Shown here: piece by piece, positions 1 through 12,100 of the stretch
Layout of the letters: every line of letters starts with the position of its first letter
Numbering within the stretch: position 1 is the stretch's first letter
NCBI GenBank assembly: GCA_006176705.1
Contig: QRFJ01000761.1
Location: 186,001-250,000, forward strand
Direction: 5' to 3'
Source: Cocos nucifera
Lineage: Eukaryota; Streptophyta; Magnoliopsida; Arecales; Arecaceae
Length of the DNA: 64,000 bases
Notes under the pieces: generated by a model
What the model was told of the DNA's origin: nothing
Databases searched by the model: none
What the model saw: only the letters and a program-made list of their open reading frames with translations
Program-made: the position numbers and the translations under genes

Positions 1-1690
1 CTTATCGAAGAACCTTAATGGATTTTTTAGTTTGCTATTTTACTTTATGTTTGAATTCCTTAAACTATTCAAAGGCTTCAGATTTATGTCTCATAAGATA
101 CACATATCCATACCGAGATAAATCATCGGTAAAGGTTATGAAGTAGAAAAAGTTGCCTCTAACTGGCATATCTAATGGGCTACACACATCAGTATGTACT
201 AGGGCAAGTAGATCCATAGTCTTTTTTTCTTGTCCTACAAAAGAGAGCTTAGTCATTTTGCCACTAAGATATGATTCACAAATTGGATATGACTCGAAAG
301 TCAACAAACTCAATAGTTCGATTTTCTTCAATTTGTTAACCCTATCTTCTGCTATATGATCTAGCCTTAGGTGCCATAGATACCTATCATTTGGACTATC
401 CTTAGGTCATTTTGATCTTATAGCATTCATATTTTGCTCGATATTAAAGATAGATACATCAATATGTAACTGATAGAAGACCGTTAATAAGGAAACCACT
501 TTGCAATTTTATTTCTTTCATAAAGAATGTTACAATAGTCCTTAAGAAAACTAATTACATAGCCTTCTTATGCTAAACATGAAATAGAAATCAAATTTTT
601 GCTTGCAGCAGGCACATAATAATAATCTTTAAGTACTAAATCTAAGCCAGATGATAATCGAAGAAGGTAGGTTTCCACGACCACAGCAGCAACTCTTGCT
701 CCATTTTCGATGCGTAGGATCATCTCACTATCCCTTAGCCTCCTTCCATCCTCAAGATCCTATATGGAGGTGCACAAATGAGCACTAGAACCAGAGTCAA
801 GCATCCAACTAGATGTAGAAGAAATCGTAAGGTTAGATTCAATAACGAGCATACCTCCAGAAGGACCTATCTCCTTCTTATTCTTTAGAATGGCCAAGTA
901 TGTAGGGCAGTTCCACTTTCAGTGGCTGTCAGTATTACAATGAAAATACTTTCCTTTGTCAGTGATCTTCTTCTTTAGCTCTGCCTTTTTTTCTTTGCAC
1001 CTTTCACCTTCTATCTTTTCACAGACTTCTTCTTCTTTTCAAAAGACTTTCTCTTGGAAGAAGTCATTCTATATCAAGTACTGAGCCTTTATAATCTTTC
1101 ATAGAAAGCTCAGCAGTAACCAACATATTCATAAGCTTGGTTAGAGTATTCTGAAGTTTATGCATATGGTAGTTCATGATGAACTATCCATATGCATCAA
1201 TCAAGGATTGCAAAATTATATCATTCTACAGATCCTGGTCTAACTTCACTCCAAGCTTCTTAAGCTCTTCCAAGTCCTTGATCATCATCAGATAATGATC
1301 TTGGATTGACTATCCATTGCATATTTTAGTCTTAAATAATCATTTAGTGACCTGATATTTGGCTACGCGACTCTATTCACCAAACAACTCTTGCAGGTGA
1401 GCCAATATTTGGCAGGCAGTCTTGATATTTTTATGTTGGTACTGAAGCTCATCAGACATCGAGCCCAACATGTAGTATCTGACCTTATTATCTTCATCCA
1501 TCTACTTGTCAAGAGATGCTCTCTATTTAGTGGACGGACGAGCTGGTAAGGTTGGGGGATCCTGGTTCAATACATGAGTCAACTTCTCGGAACCCAAAAT
1601 AATTTTAATATTTTGAAGTCAATCCTTATAATTGGGTCTGGTCAGTCTATGGGTGTCTAGGATATGAGCTAGTGGGTTGGACATAGACAT
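1..1690 (-). pseudogene. Element D gag-pol remnant (gag, zinc knuckle, protease, integrase start)
   Basis: Gag starts with ATG at plus 1690-1688 (MSMSNPLAHILDTHRL). The gag domain runs to about 1100, followed by a lysine-rich tail and a degenerate zinc knuckle near 900-960, a protease-like stretch near 600-830, and the gag-pre-integrase/integrase start at 331-65 with the motifs GKMTKLSF, VHTDVCSP and YFITFTDDLSRYGYVYLM. Several in-frame stops and frame changes break it, so no polyprotein could be made. Normally this gene makes the capsid, protease, integrase and reverse transcriptase of the element. Reverse transcriptase and RNase H would lie to the left, outside the window. Confidence 0.8.
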
Positions 1691-3556
1691 TCTCCATTTC
1701 TCTATAGAGAGTCAAAGTTTCGAGTTAGATTTTATAATTAAGACTTAATCAATTTATTTAGGAGTTTGATTTTTAAATAAATTAGCTCCCACTATTTTCT
1801 TGGATCCCTACACTCTCTCTGTAGAGATGCAAAAATCTTCATGATTATTAATTTTTAGTGGATGATGCAGTCCCACCAACTAACTCATCACATCACCTAA
1901 CAGTTATTGGTGATGGGTTAGTCAATGAGTGAACAACTGTTGTCCAATGATTCTCTAATCATGGTGCATCTAGACTTGATCTCTAATTCATGAATCTCAC
2001 CATGCCCGAAATATTGATCCACTTCTTAGTTAAGTCAGACCCACCATTTGCATAGATTGGATTTCTAATTGGATCTCTCATCGTATTCGAAATATTGAGC
2101 CCAATCCATCCTCCATCCCGTAGCATCCAATGACTAATAGACATGATTGCATCTTTTTGGTGCAACTAAACCACTATGACTAGTCGAGAACAATCAACCC
2201 TGGAAAGGGCCCGCACATCTATAATGGTAGAAGACCTTAGACTTAATTTTTTCTTAGAAAGATTTGATTTAGGTCACTTTAAACTTGACTTGACATAGCC
2301 ATAACCATTATGACTAACCTAGTGGCATGAGTCAGCTCAGATTTTTAGCCACCTTAGATCAAGATTGGGCCGACAAATATGGCCACGCAAGTGAGACCGG
2401 TAGAAGGGATATGCCATTAACTCAACAAGAATGCATTCTAGTTGAGTAGCTCATAATTAAAATTCAGTCGATCATATCTGCCAAACTTATCTTAGACACC
2501 AAATTGTTGAGCCAGAATCAATCGGATTAGCCTACAATCCAGACTCTAACCACTGAGCCTAATTAGGTCTTAACTTGATCAATCACCCATGTGACTCGAT
2601 CTTGACCCAGACTTAATCCTATTAGGCTGGTCAATTTAAGTACTCTTGATCCCACCTAACCAACTCTTGATTCGGTTTGATCAACCGCTAGACCTAATTG
2701 AGCTACCCAAATTTGAACCCAATTTTATGAATATGTCTTAGATCTAAAAATTTTTAATTTTAGATCTAATATATTTCATAATCTTAATTCTTAATTAAGT
2801 TTAGGATTCATAAACAAAACATGTATATAAAATTCTAGGATTTTAGGATCTAGGATTTTGCAGAAAATAAGTTTTTGATTTTCGATTAAGGACGAACATG
2901 TAGCACCCCTATATACTATAAGAACACCCCATCGAATGGGTGAGAAGGACTTTAAACTCTACTTCATTCTTATGATCAGATGACCAAAAAGAATACCTTA
3001 ATCAAAAATATGATAAATCTACAAAACTAGTTAGATCTACATCATATATCATTTATATATATAATTGATCTAACTAAAAATATATTTGCATACATCTCAT
3101 GTATCATATCATGCATATTTTTAGATCTAAATTATCTCATAAATATCTAAAAAATTAAGATTTAAATTTGATCATATCAAATTAAAATTTATTCTAGATA
3201 ATTTTGTAGAACTATTCTACAACTAATCTAAACATGCCTCTATCTTATCTCATATGAATAAATTAAATAAATTTTTTTTTTATTTTTTAGATTTAATTAT
3301 AATATTTATAATATTAAAAAATAATAAATAAATAAATTTAAAAATTATAATTAATTAAATTAAAATTATGATTATGCTAGACTACACATAGAACAATTCT
3401 ATTCCTAATCTAGTCATGCATCTCATACATCTTAGATATAAATTATTTAATTTTTAATTTTTTAATTTTAGATCTAATTACATCTAATGTGACATCTAAA
3501 ATTATCTAATTATCAATTTAAAAATATATTAAAATTAGATCTAATAAATTATAGAA
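1691..3556 (-). other. Element D untranslated leader with a conserved open-frame relic
   Basis: Leader between primer site and gag. It is AT-rich near the LTR (2740-3550) and more complex from 1740 to 2740. At 1983-2294 it keeps a 312-nt frame homologous to one in the leaders of A and B. In D this frame has two stops, but its last 60 codons are open (it contains GGWIGLNI, and NISGMV close to the end). At 1891-1915 the plus strand reads CATCACC, an 11-nt loop, then GGTGATG, a possible 7-bp hairpin. The rest shows no recognisable feature. Confidence 0.6.
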
Positions 3557-3574
3557 CCTGGCTCTGATACTAGT
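3557..3574 (-). promoter_or_regulatory. Primer-binding site of element D (initiator Met tRNA)
   Basis: Read on the minus strand the site is ACTAGTATCAGAGCCAGG, directly after the LTR terminus. The core TATCAGAGCC matches the complement of the 3' end of plant initiator-Met tRNA. Two bases differ from the usual TGGTATCAGAGC form, at the LTR-proximal end. Confidence 0.85.
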
Positions 3575-5830
3575 TGAAGGGAGAAGCCTTATTTTTTGGA
3601 TCAGGTTCGTTCAGATTTGATTGGATCAAGAGGAATATTTCAAAAAAAATTTCTTTGAGATCCTAATTAGATCTGAGACTTCTTAGATCTAGTCTTATTA
3701 ATTTAATAATAAAATTAAAAATAAAAATTAAATTTAATTTAATTATATCTTTATTTTGGATAATCTAATTATCCTATGATGATCTCGATGTTTGCCTGAG
3801 GTTCTAGATGTAGCCATGCAAGTGCCTGACCTCTATCGATATCTACTCAGACAGAATCTAGAGATCTTCTTTTTCTTAATTAATTCTTCAAAAATTAGAT
3901 CTAGATCTAATCTTGAAGATCTTCAAAACTGCTTTTGAAGAACAACCATTGTCTCTTGCAGCAGTGTTGTCTTCTTCCTTTACTGGCACCTTTCACTTGC
4001 TTGGATCGCACCTTATTCGTGCCCAAAAGTCCTTGAGCCTAGAGAGGAGAGAGAGGACCAGAGAATGGCATGGAGAAGGAGGGAGAGTGGCTTTGTGGCA
4101 TGTGCTAAAGGCAGAAGCATTAAATTCTAGGCGTAGATAGGGTTTATATAGACCCTGCTGCACCATGCAGTGCCACATCATCCTAGCCAACCGTGGCCTT
4201 TTGTGTAATCAGATCTAAATTTGATTGGTGGGATGACATCATCTGATCCAATTAGATGAGCAATCCTCAAAATTCTCTTAAGGTGGTGCCAAGATTGGAT
4301 CAAACAAGACTTCTTGGCATCACATAGTTTAATCCCCTGAAGCAACCCTGGAATCCCATCTGTATGGGACTCCAGCTTTATCCCCATGCTATCTATATTT
4401 TAGTAGGGAGACAAGTCCCCAGGTACTCTCCTATGGGTGCATGATACATAGGCAGATGTCTAAGTATCCAGGATTCACATTTGACCAATGTTCGAAAATA
4501 AGATTTAGCAGATGACCAAAAATGGCAGGTCTTATTTTAAATTTATCTCATAAATTAAGATAATTATTTTCTCACTTGGGCAAGCTTCAATCAAATCAAG
4601 TAAAAGTTTCTAAGTGAGCCCAAATACATTTGGCTCAATTGAGACAAGCTTTAATGATTGTTAAAGGAAAATATTAGGCTCAATCATGTGCTAGCACGAT
4701 TTCCTTAAACCTAATTGAATCTTGTTTAAATCAATCGAACTGAATTAGTCCAATTGATGACATTCAGATCCAAACTCTTATTTATATGACCTAGTTAGAT
4801 TCAGTTCCATATGGTAATGGGATATGTCTCGATCTCTATCATCGACATCATCGAAATATCTTTCGATGGATCAAAACTTTTTTAATTCAGACAACTAATA
4901 TGATCGATCATCTAAATCATTCTAATTGCTCCCAAAATCCATCGATGACACCTAGCAGCATATGGTGGTAATTTATTAGAACTGAAAGCAAACCTCTTGG
5001 TGTAGTTACCTATGTGATTAAGTTTCTCTATCTTGAGCCCTGACCGGATTAAGGTTAAGGTGATCTCATCAAACCTTAATTTCCATCATATGAATTAATC
5101 ATTCGATTCAAGTGCAATGTGAAAACTTTAATAGAAACTCTTTCTATTATTTCACTCTGCCATGGTCATGGGCTTATGGACTTGATTCTCATAATCATCA
5201 TAGGGTTGCTCCTCATCTACCGAGGTAGATAGATTCTCTATTGGTGCAATCCAATTTCTATAATGAACATGCTATAGCCAACATACACCTCAGGATTTTG
5301 AATGGCTAGGAGATTGAGTTATGGTGTAGTCAAACTATAACATCCTCAAGGTGAACTATCGATGCACCTTAGGTCAAAGAACTAGGCATACCATTACAGC
5401 TTCGAGCCAGTCATCAATGAGAAGGTTGACTTTCTTATGACTACTCGAGGTGGTCACGCTCAGTGCCCTTATTCTCTAATGAGTACCTATACTCTCGCTC
5501 TGGTGTCTTTACACCGTAGACTCAAGACTCATCTATCCTAAAGAAGTGATCATACACCATCCTTTCGGATCAATCACCATCCTCATGATGATCCTATGAT
5601 TGGAAGCATTTTATGAGTTAATAATGAAAATTCATGTCTTAAATTTTCAACTCTTGAAAATATGAACTATTATTACCATTAACTCAAGGAATGTATCACA
5701 GACACTTTTAAATACACACTATGATAGAAAATAATCTATTTTATTATTTATTATCAAAATTATAATTTTATCCTTAGAAGTGTATTACAAGTGTCAACTA
5801 ATCTGGCTTCTAGGGCACACATATCTAACA
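3575..5830 (-). repeat. 5' LTR of element D (2256 bp)
   Basis: Bounded by TGAAGG at 3575 and CTAACA at 5830 on the plus strand, so in element orientation it starts TGTTAGATATGTG and ends CTTCA. It is homologous along its full length to both LTRs of element B, and to the two ends, but not the middle, of element A's LTR. Confidence 0.9.
4143..4150 (-). promoter_or_regulatory. TATA box of the element D LTR
   Basis: Minus strand reads TATATAAA inside GGTCTATATAAACCC. The same box lies at the homologous place in B's 3' LTR (30741-30748) and is altered to TAAATAAA in B's 5' LTR. Its position agrees with a U3/R boundary. Transcription would run leftwards. Confidence 0.55.
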
Positions 5831-6668
5831 CCACATACATAAAAACTATACTGAAGAGGTTCAACATAGAAAATTTTAAGAGAGACTATCTTCCAATAAG
5901 CCATGAAATTTCTTTTTCTAAGAAGAATTGTCCGATAACTCCTGAAGAGAGAGAGAGAGAGTCTGAGTAGAGTCTCATATGCTTCGGTTGTGAGATCTAT
6001 CATGTATGCCATGACATGTACGAGATCAAATATGGCATACTCACTAAGAATAGTGAGTAGATATCAATCTGATCTAGGAGAAAAAAATTAAAAAGTGGTT
6101 AAATCCATCCTTAAGTATTTAAGAAATACTAAGGACTAATAGTTGATTTATGGCGAGTCAGATCTAAAACTTGAGAGATTTACAAACTTTAGCTTTCAAT
6201 CTTATTATGATGATAGCAGAAGCATATCAGGTTATATATATACTCTAAATGATTGAGCCATCTACTGAAAGAGTTCTAATCAGCATACTATGACAGACTC
6301 TATTTATAAAGTGAAGTATATCATAGCATCAGATGCCATAAAAAAAGCTATGTGGCTGAGAAAATTCATTACTAAGCTTGGAGTAGCATCCTTCCTTGAT
6401 GAATCGATCCTATTCTACTGCAACAGTACTGGTGCCATGGCTCAGGCAAAGGAATCCAAAGCACACCAGTGGATGAAGTACATACTATACCGCTATCACT
6501 TGATTTGGAAGATTGTGAATCGAGATGACATCGACCTTCAAAAGATCAACAAAAAGAAGAATGTGGTTAACTCCTTCACTACAGCCTTGGTGATAAAGGA
6601 GTTCGACAATCATAAGTCGAAGATGGATATTAGATACTATGCCGATTGGCTTTAGGACAAGTGAGAGT
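5831..6668 (+). pseudogene. Element E: Copia reverse transcriptase/RNase H 3' fragment
   Basis: Begins abruptly at the edge of element D, inside a reverse transcriptase thumb region (YIKTILKRFNIENFKRDYLP), and continues through SYASVVRSIMYAMTCTRS and LKYLRNTKD to RNase H. The last 121 codons (6290-6655) are open: DSIYKVKYI corresponds to the usual DST-EAEYI motif, with FYCNSTGAMAQAKE and a terminal YADWL before TAG. Stops occur before 6290. Next comes a purine-rich tract (6656-6668, GACAAGTGAGAGT) that matches a polypurine primer site just before the LTR. The rest of E must lie left of D. Confidence 0.8.
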
Positions 6669-9252
6669 TATTGAAAAATGTATTCCAAAGCCAAACATCA
6701 GTCTATTGATGGTTGTGCTATTTTATAATTATAATTGATTCATTATTAAATAAAATATATTTTTGATATTTTCATCATAAAGTCTACATCTCCTAATGAA
6801 CTCCATTATTGTGATAAAATTCTTAGGACTATTTAGTTTCGATAAAGAGAAGATTTATTGATTAGTTCTTAAACTGTTTATGATCAAATGATACGCTATT
6901 AATTAGGATGATAATATTTATTGAGGATAGATCATTATGTGTCATATAGATTGATTGTCCTCTTAATTAAAAATTATGAAGATATTGGTATGGCATATAA
7001 GTAAGATGTAAGGGTACATCATCACTGAATGTGAACAACTTCAGAGCATTCTACTGTCGAGAATTACTCTGATGGGATATAGGTATAAGTATCCCTTAGA
7101 TATCACCACAGTGGCTTACAAGCAACTCACTATGCTTTGGTGCCAGACTAACTGAATTTTTAATTTAGTGATGAAATATTTTTAGGAATAGTCTAGTACT
7201 TGCAAAGTCAGAGAGTGATCAAGATGGGATTAACCACTCTAAGAGTTGGAGAAGAATATATTACTGTATTTCAATATAGCAAAATCTTGATCAGGATAAT
7301 CTATGAGATGGATTTGATATTTTAAAATACAATATGGATGACCTAATCAGGATTGATAGCTAAACTCTAAGGTCTCCTACAAGCATTTTGGTTAAGGAGA
7401 TGAATTATATAAAAACTGTATCCACATGGTTCTAAGGATGTTGTTCTACAAATTTGATCTATCCGAACGTCGGATACCATTACTAGATGGTCACTTCGAT
7501 TAGTATAGAAATTTATTTCTATGCTACCGACTTATGTTTAGATCTTTAGGATTATATATAAGAGTTCTCGATTTGATCGGATGGTTGATCAATGATTAAG
7601 AATCATTCTATGATTAAACAATCAATATGATTGATGTTTAACCTAGTGCAAGTGTTACAAGAAGATTGATTAGCAATTCGATTACAAATTCGATCGTTGG
7701 ATACCATTGCTAGATGGTTACTTTGATTGGTATAAAAATTTATTTTTATGCTACCGACTTAGATTTGGATCTATGGGATCACATACATAAGAGTTCTCGA
7801 TTTGATCGGATAGTTGATCGATGATTAAGAATCATTCTAGGGTTAAATGATCAATATGATTGATGTTTAATTTAGTGCAAGTGTTATAAGAGGATCGATT
7901 AGCAATTTGATTATAAATTAGCTTAATTTAATTGAGCCAGAGGGCTGAGATTAAGTATAATTAAATATGATTTAATTAGATTTGGTTTGGGCTTGATTGG
8001 ATCAAGTTTAATTTATTTATTGGATGAGCCAATTGCAAGGAAGAATGAGTCCTAGTTCAATTAGAACTTGTATCAACTCAATTTTTAATTTAATTAAAAA
8101 ATTAAATTAGAATTAAATTAAATTTAATTTGATTTAATTAGATTCTTAATTAGACTAAGATTTATTCTAATTGGGTTTAATTAATTTTGATTTAATTTGA
8201 TTTAAATATCTTGTTTGACCAAGTCAAAATAGGAGTCCAAGTGTGACTAGGACTCCCTATCCTTGTGCCATCTTAATTCCCAGTGTCCACACATTTTTTT
8301 CTTTAGATTTTTTCATGAAAATATTCTCTCCTTGGCCTTCACACATGCCCCATCTCCTCCCTTTCTTGCTTACATGGAAAATTCCATGTGGACCAAGCCA
8401 AAGAAGGAGTTTGGTTTGATTTAAATTCTATAAGATAGAATTTTAAGCAACTAAAATTCCTCCCTTTTTGCACCAATCCTACCCAGATTTTTTCTAGGAT
8501 TTGCATGGCTTTTATGGGGATTTTTGTGCAAGATTCCCTATTGGTCCATGCAAAAAATAAAGGAGGGGGCACCCAAGAGTTGGGCACCCTAAGTCTAGCC
8601 TAATTTGGTTAACCCTTGCTAGGTATTTGACCTAGACAAGGATTCCTCTACAACTCTATATTTAAAGAGTCTTTTGATCTAATTTTTTTAGAAGAGAAAG
8701 ACATGAGAGAGGGCTCTTTGGGCATGAGAAAACCTGGGTGCAAATACCTTGGGAATGAGAATTTTGTGGAGAGAAAGACATAAGTGTTGGTGAGAGAAAT
8801 AAGGAAGAAGAAGGGTCTTCTTCTAAGGTTTTTCCTCTACATCTCGTTCTCCATCCTTTTGTGATTTTGAGAGGAGTCTTAGGTTCAAAATTTTTTTTCT
8901 CATCTTCTAGTTATTGAAGTATCCAAAAATTAGAGAAGAAAGATTCAGATCGACCATCGAAGAAGGATCAGCATAGTACTAGCATACTATGCTGATTTTC
9001 TGGCATTGGACTTCTGATTTATGATTAAGAGCTCGTGTGGACAACCTGTAGAGGCCAAATGCATGTATGACTCAGAGCAACAACCTCAGGCTTGGATCAG
9101 TGAGTTAAGAAACTCAAGTAACAAAGGTAAGAGTGATTTGATCTTCCTGCTACATATCTAGATTTGATCTAGTGTAGATCTATATTGATGTGATCAACAT
9201 TTTTCTTTTGATATTTTATTTTTTGATTTAATAGCATGATATAATCATATAA
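6669..9252 (+). repeat. 3' LTR of element E (right end approximate)
   Basis: Starts right after the polypurine tract with TATTGAAAAATGTATTCC, a decayed form of a TGTTGAAA-type terminus. The far end is placed where similarity to the inverted relative E' stops (around 9250), because no CA terminus plus target duplication could be recognised. It contains a 227-bp tandem duplication. No primer site follows, as expected for a 3' LTR. Confidence 0.6.
7468..7921 (+). repeat. Tandem duplication inside the E LTR (227-bp unit, 2 copies)
   Basis: CGTCGGATACCATTACTAGA at 7468 and CGTTGGATACCATTGCTAGA at 7695 start two consecutive similar units. Both then read through a CTACCGACTTA block, a TTGATCGGAT block and a GATTAGCAATT block. 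The related inverted LTR E' has only one such unit, so the duplication is specific to E. Confidence 0.85.
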
Positions 9253-9287
9253 TAGGATCCTAGATCTAGGGCTTTTCATATTTTATT

Positions 9288-11364
9288 ATGAATTTATATG
9301 ATTAATTCATGTCTTCTGATGCATAGATCGGAAAAAATTTCAAAACCTAACCCCAAAATCCTAGATCGGTTTCCTTCATTCAACGCACCAACAATTGGAG
9401 CGCCCATCCACCCATGCCTTTTCATCTCTCTCTCAAATTTTTCTCATAGAAAAAACTCACAAAAAAATAAGAAAGAAAGGATCTTGAAAGAAACTCCAAA
9501 GAGAAGACAATCTTCTCTTATCTTTGTCTCTACAAGACATCAACAATTGATGTCTTAATGAAGCGTCTCCTCCAAGAAAATTTGCACCCCAACCTCCTAT
9601 GCCTCCACCTTTTTGTCTGCTTTTTACATGGTTTCTCCCATGTTTTACACATCCACCCACAGGATCAGAAGCGCCCTCTTATTTAAAAGGAAGACTAGGT
9701 CAAAACCTAGTCAAAATAAAGAGTCTTGATGGCATCCAAATCTTGGAAGCCACCTCATTCCTTTTAAACATGGGGAACCAGGAAATAATGCCCAAAATGA
9801 AGGAATAAGAGGTGCACAAAATAAAAGATGGCATGGGAGAAAAATTCAAAAGAGAAGGGGAAGAAGTTTGAATTCTTGGGACTCTTTTCAAAAGGAAACA
9901 AGCATAACAACTTTCTAGTTTTGACCAATTCAAAAACCAATTCCAAAATCATGTAAACTTCTGAAAATAAAAAGATGGCGTGGGCTCTTTTAGGTGGTGC
10001 AAGGAAGGAGGAGTCCTAGTCTAACTAGGACTCTCCTATTTTAACTTGGTCAAAATCTTTTGAACCCAATTCAAAATAGTTTTATGTCAATCTAATTAAT
10101 AGATAATTTTAATCTAATTAAAAGTATAACTAAATTAGATTAAATTATATTTAAATTTAGTTTAATTTTTAATTAAATTAAAAATTAGGTGCACTCAAGT
10201 CCTAATTGAACAAGGACTTGTTCTTCCTTGCAATTGGCTTATCCAATAAACTAATTAAACTTAATCTAATTAAATTCAAACCAATTTTAATTGAATCTAA
10301 TTTAATTATCTTAGCCTAATTGCTCAATCAAATTAAGTCAATTAGCAATCCAATTGCTAATCGATCCTCCTACAATACTTGTACTTGATCGATTATCAAT
10401 CGCATTGATCATTCGATCACTAAATGATTCTCAACCATCGATCAACTATGATCAAATAAAAATCTCTTATGACCCTATAGGTTCGAACCTAAGTCGATAG
10501 CATAGAAACTAATTTTTGTACCAATAAGAATTACCATCTAGTAATGATACCTGATGTCCAAATAGGTTGAATGTATGCAAAGTAACATTCTTAGAATCCT
10601 GGCCTATGTTTACCATATAATTTATTTCTTTGACTAATAATACCTAGGATGACATCAAGTTAGCTATAAACACTTATATAAGTTATCCATATTGTATCTC
10701 AAAATTTTGTAGATCTCGTAACTCCTCATGAGGATTATCTAGGCTTAAGTTTTGCTAAATTAAAATATAGTGAGACATTCACTTCCTAAACTTAATCAAG
10801 AGTGGTCAATCCCATCTTGACTCACATATCGACTCTACAAGTACTTGACCATACCCATAAATCTTTTATTGATATATTAAAAATACAGGTAGGTTGGCAC
10901 CAAAGTATTGTGAGTTGTTTGCAAGTCATCATGGTGATCTCAGATCGGATGAACACTTATATCCATTAGCTTTAGCTAGGTACTCTTGACAGTAGAGTGC
11001 TATATTAATCATGTTCAGTATAGACGTACTCTTACATCCTACCTGTATGCCATATCAGTATCTCCACACCACTTGGTTACGAGGATAACCAATGCATATG
11101 ACATACAGTAATCTATACTTGATAAGTTATCGTTCTTATTAATAACTTATCATTTGATCGTGAATAATTTAAGAACTATCCGATAAATTCTTTTTTATTG
11201 ATTAATTATGGTTCTAAGGACTTCATCATAAGATAGGAGTTCATTCAAGAAAGATAAAACTTTTATGATGAATAAGCCAAATAACTATTATTATTTGATA
11301 ATTCATATTCTAATTTCAATTATCTACAACTTAGATGATTGACTTTAGGATATATTTCTTAATA
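9288..11364 (-). repeat. LTR E', inverted relative of the E LTR (solo or truncated)
   Basis: Its reverse complement follows the E LTR in order: TATTAAGAAATATATCC at 11364, then blocks such as CAAGATGGGATTGACCACTC, TTTGGTGCCAAC, GTATCATTACTAGATGG and AGGAGGATCGATTAGCAATT. Its start is not preceded by a polypurine tract, and the other end meets the E LTR without a primer site, so it is a solo LTR or a cut-off piece. Divergence from E is substantial, with many indels. Confidence 0.6.
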
Positions 11365-11519
11365 AAAAGGACTGAAAAAAAAGGTACATCATTTTTCGAG
11401 TATTCATTAAATATCTTTGAGAAAGGGAAAAGTAGAGAAATTAAGTATATAGATTTCAGAGAGCATTCAAAAGAGATCTTTACCATCATTAGCTACATCC
11501 TCTCAAGCATCAAATAAGA

Positions 11520-12100
11520 GATATTCAGGTCTTAATTGCACAACTCATCACAGCTTCTCAGTGCCTAAAAAGAGTTCTTCTTTTTTTACTTTCATTTTGT
11601 GTTAAAATTTTATATCTTGTATTTTGAATTAGGCTTATTCAAGTCTGGAATTGTACTTATAAGATTTTAGTTGGTGATCTCATAAAATCAACTAGATTAG
11701 ATTGTGAACCCATAAAACAATCAGTGTAAAGATTTTGGTTGGTAATCCCATATAACCAACTAGATTTGATTATGAGCCTGGATAAAATAATCACACTATA
11801 ATCGGGCTAATTATAGTAAAATTTTTAAGGGACATTTGGAAAGTGGATGTAGGTATGAGGTTAATTATTCCAAACCATTTTAAATTTACTGTGTTTTCAT
11901 TATGCCTTTTTTTTCTTGCTTTAATTTCTTGCCTTACATTTATTAAGTTATTTTTGTTGCTGCACATAGCATACACTTCATAATCACTTAAGTTAGTTTA
12001 ATTAAAGCATATAATTGTTTAGATCAAAATTTGTTAGGATTAGTCCAAATTTTAGAAGAACCCAATTCACCTCCCTTGTTGGGTTGCTAATCTTTTTGGG
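11520..12100 (+). repeat. Probable LTR/U5 relic of another retrotransposon
   Basis: Contains two spaced copies of a block (TTTTAGTTGGTGATCTCATA near 11666 and TTTTGGTTGGTAATCCCATA near 11732) and the run GGGCTAATTATAGTAAAATT. It ends in CCCAATTCACCTCCCTTGTT followed by GGGTTGC, a wording I know from the U5/primer junction of several plant LTR retrotransposons. No partner LTR or internal region is visible, so it is called from composition and wording only. Confidence 0.4.

Larger units (their letters stand above)
1..5830 (-). mobile_element. Copia LTR retrotransposon D, 5' part (runs off the window)
   Basis: Minus-strand Ty1/Copia element. Reading leftwards from 5830 it has a complete 5' LTR, a tRNA primer site, a leader of about 1.9 kb, gag from about 1690, then protease and the integrase N-terminal part, cut by the window start. 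Its LTR begins with the same TGTTAGATATGTG-type terminus and ends with the same TTCA as elements A and B further right, so all three belong to one family. Leader length, LTR length (2.26 kb) and the integrase motif GYVYLMRHKSEAFE resemble the Angela/Tork group of plant Copia; this assignment is from memory of the family and is tentative. The element interrupts another Copia pol gene at 5831. Its second target-site copy lies outside the window, so target duplication cannot be tested. Confidence 0.88.
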
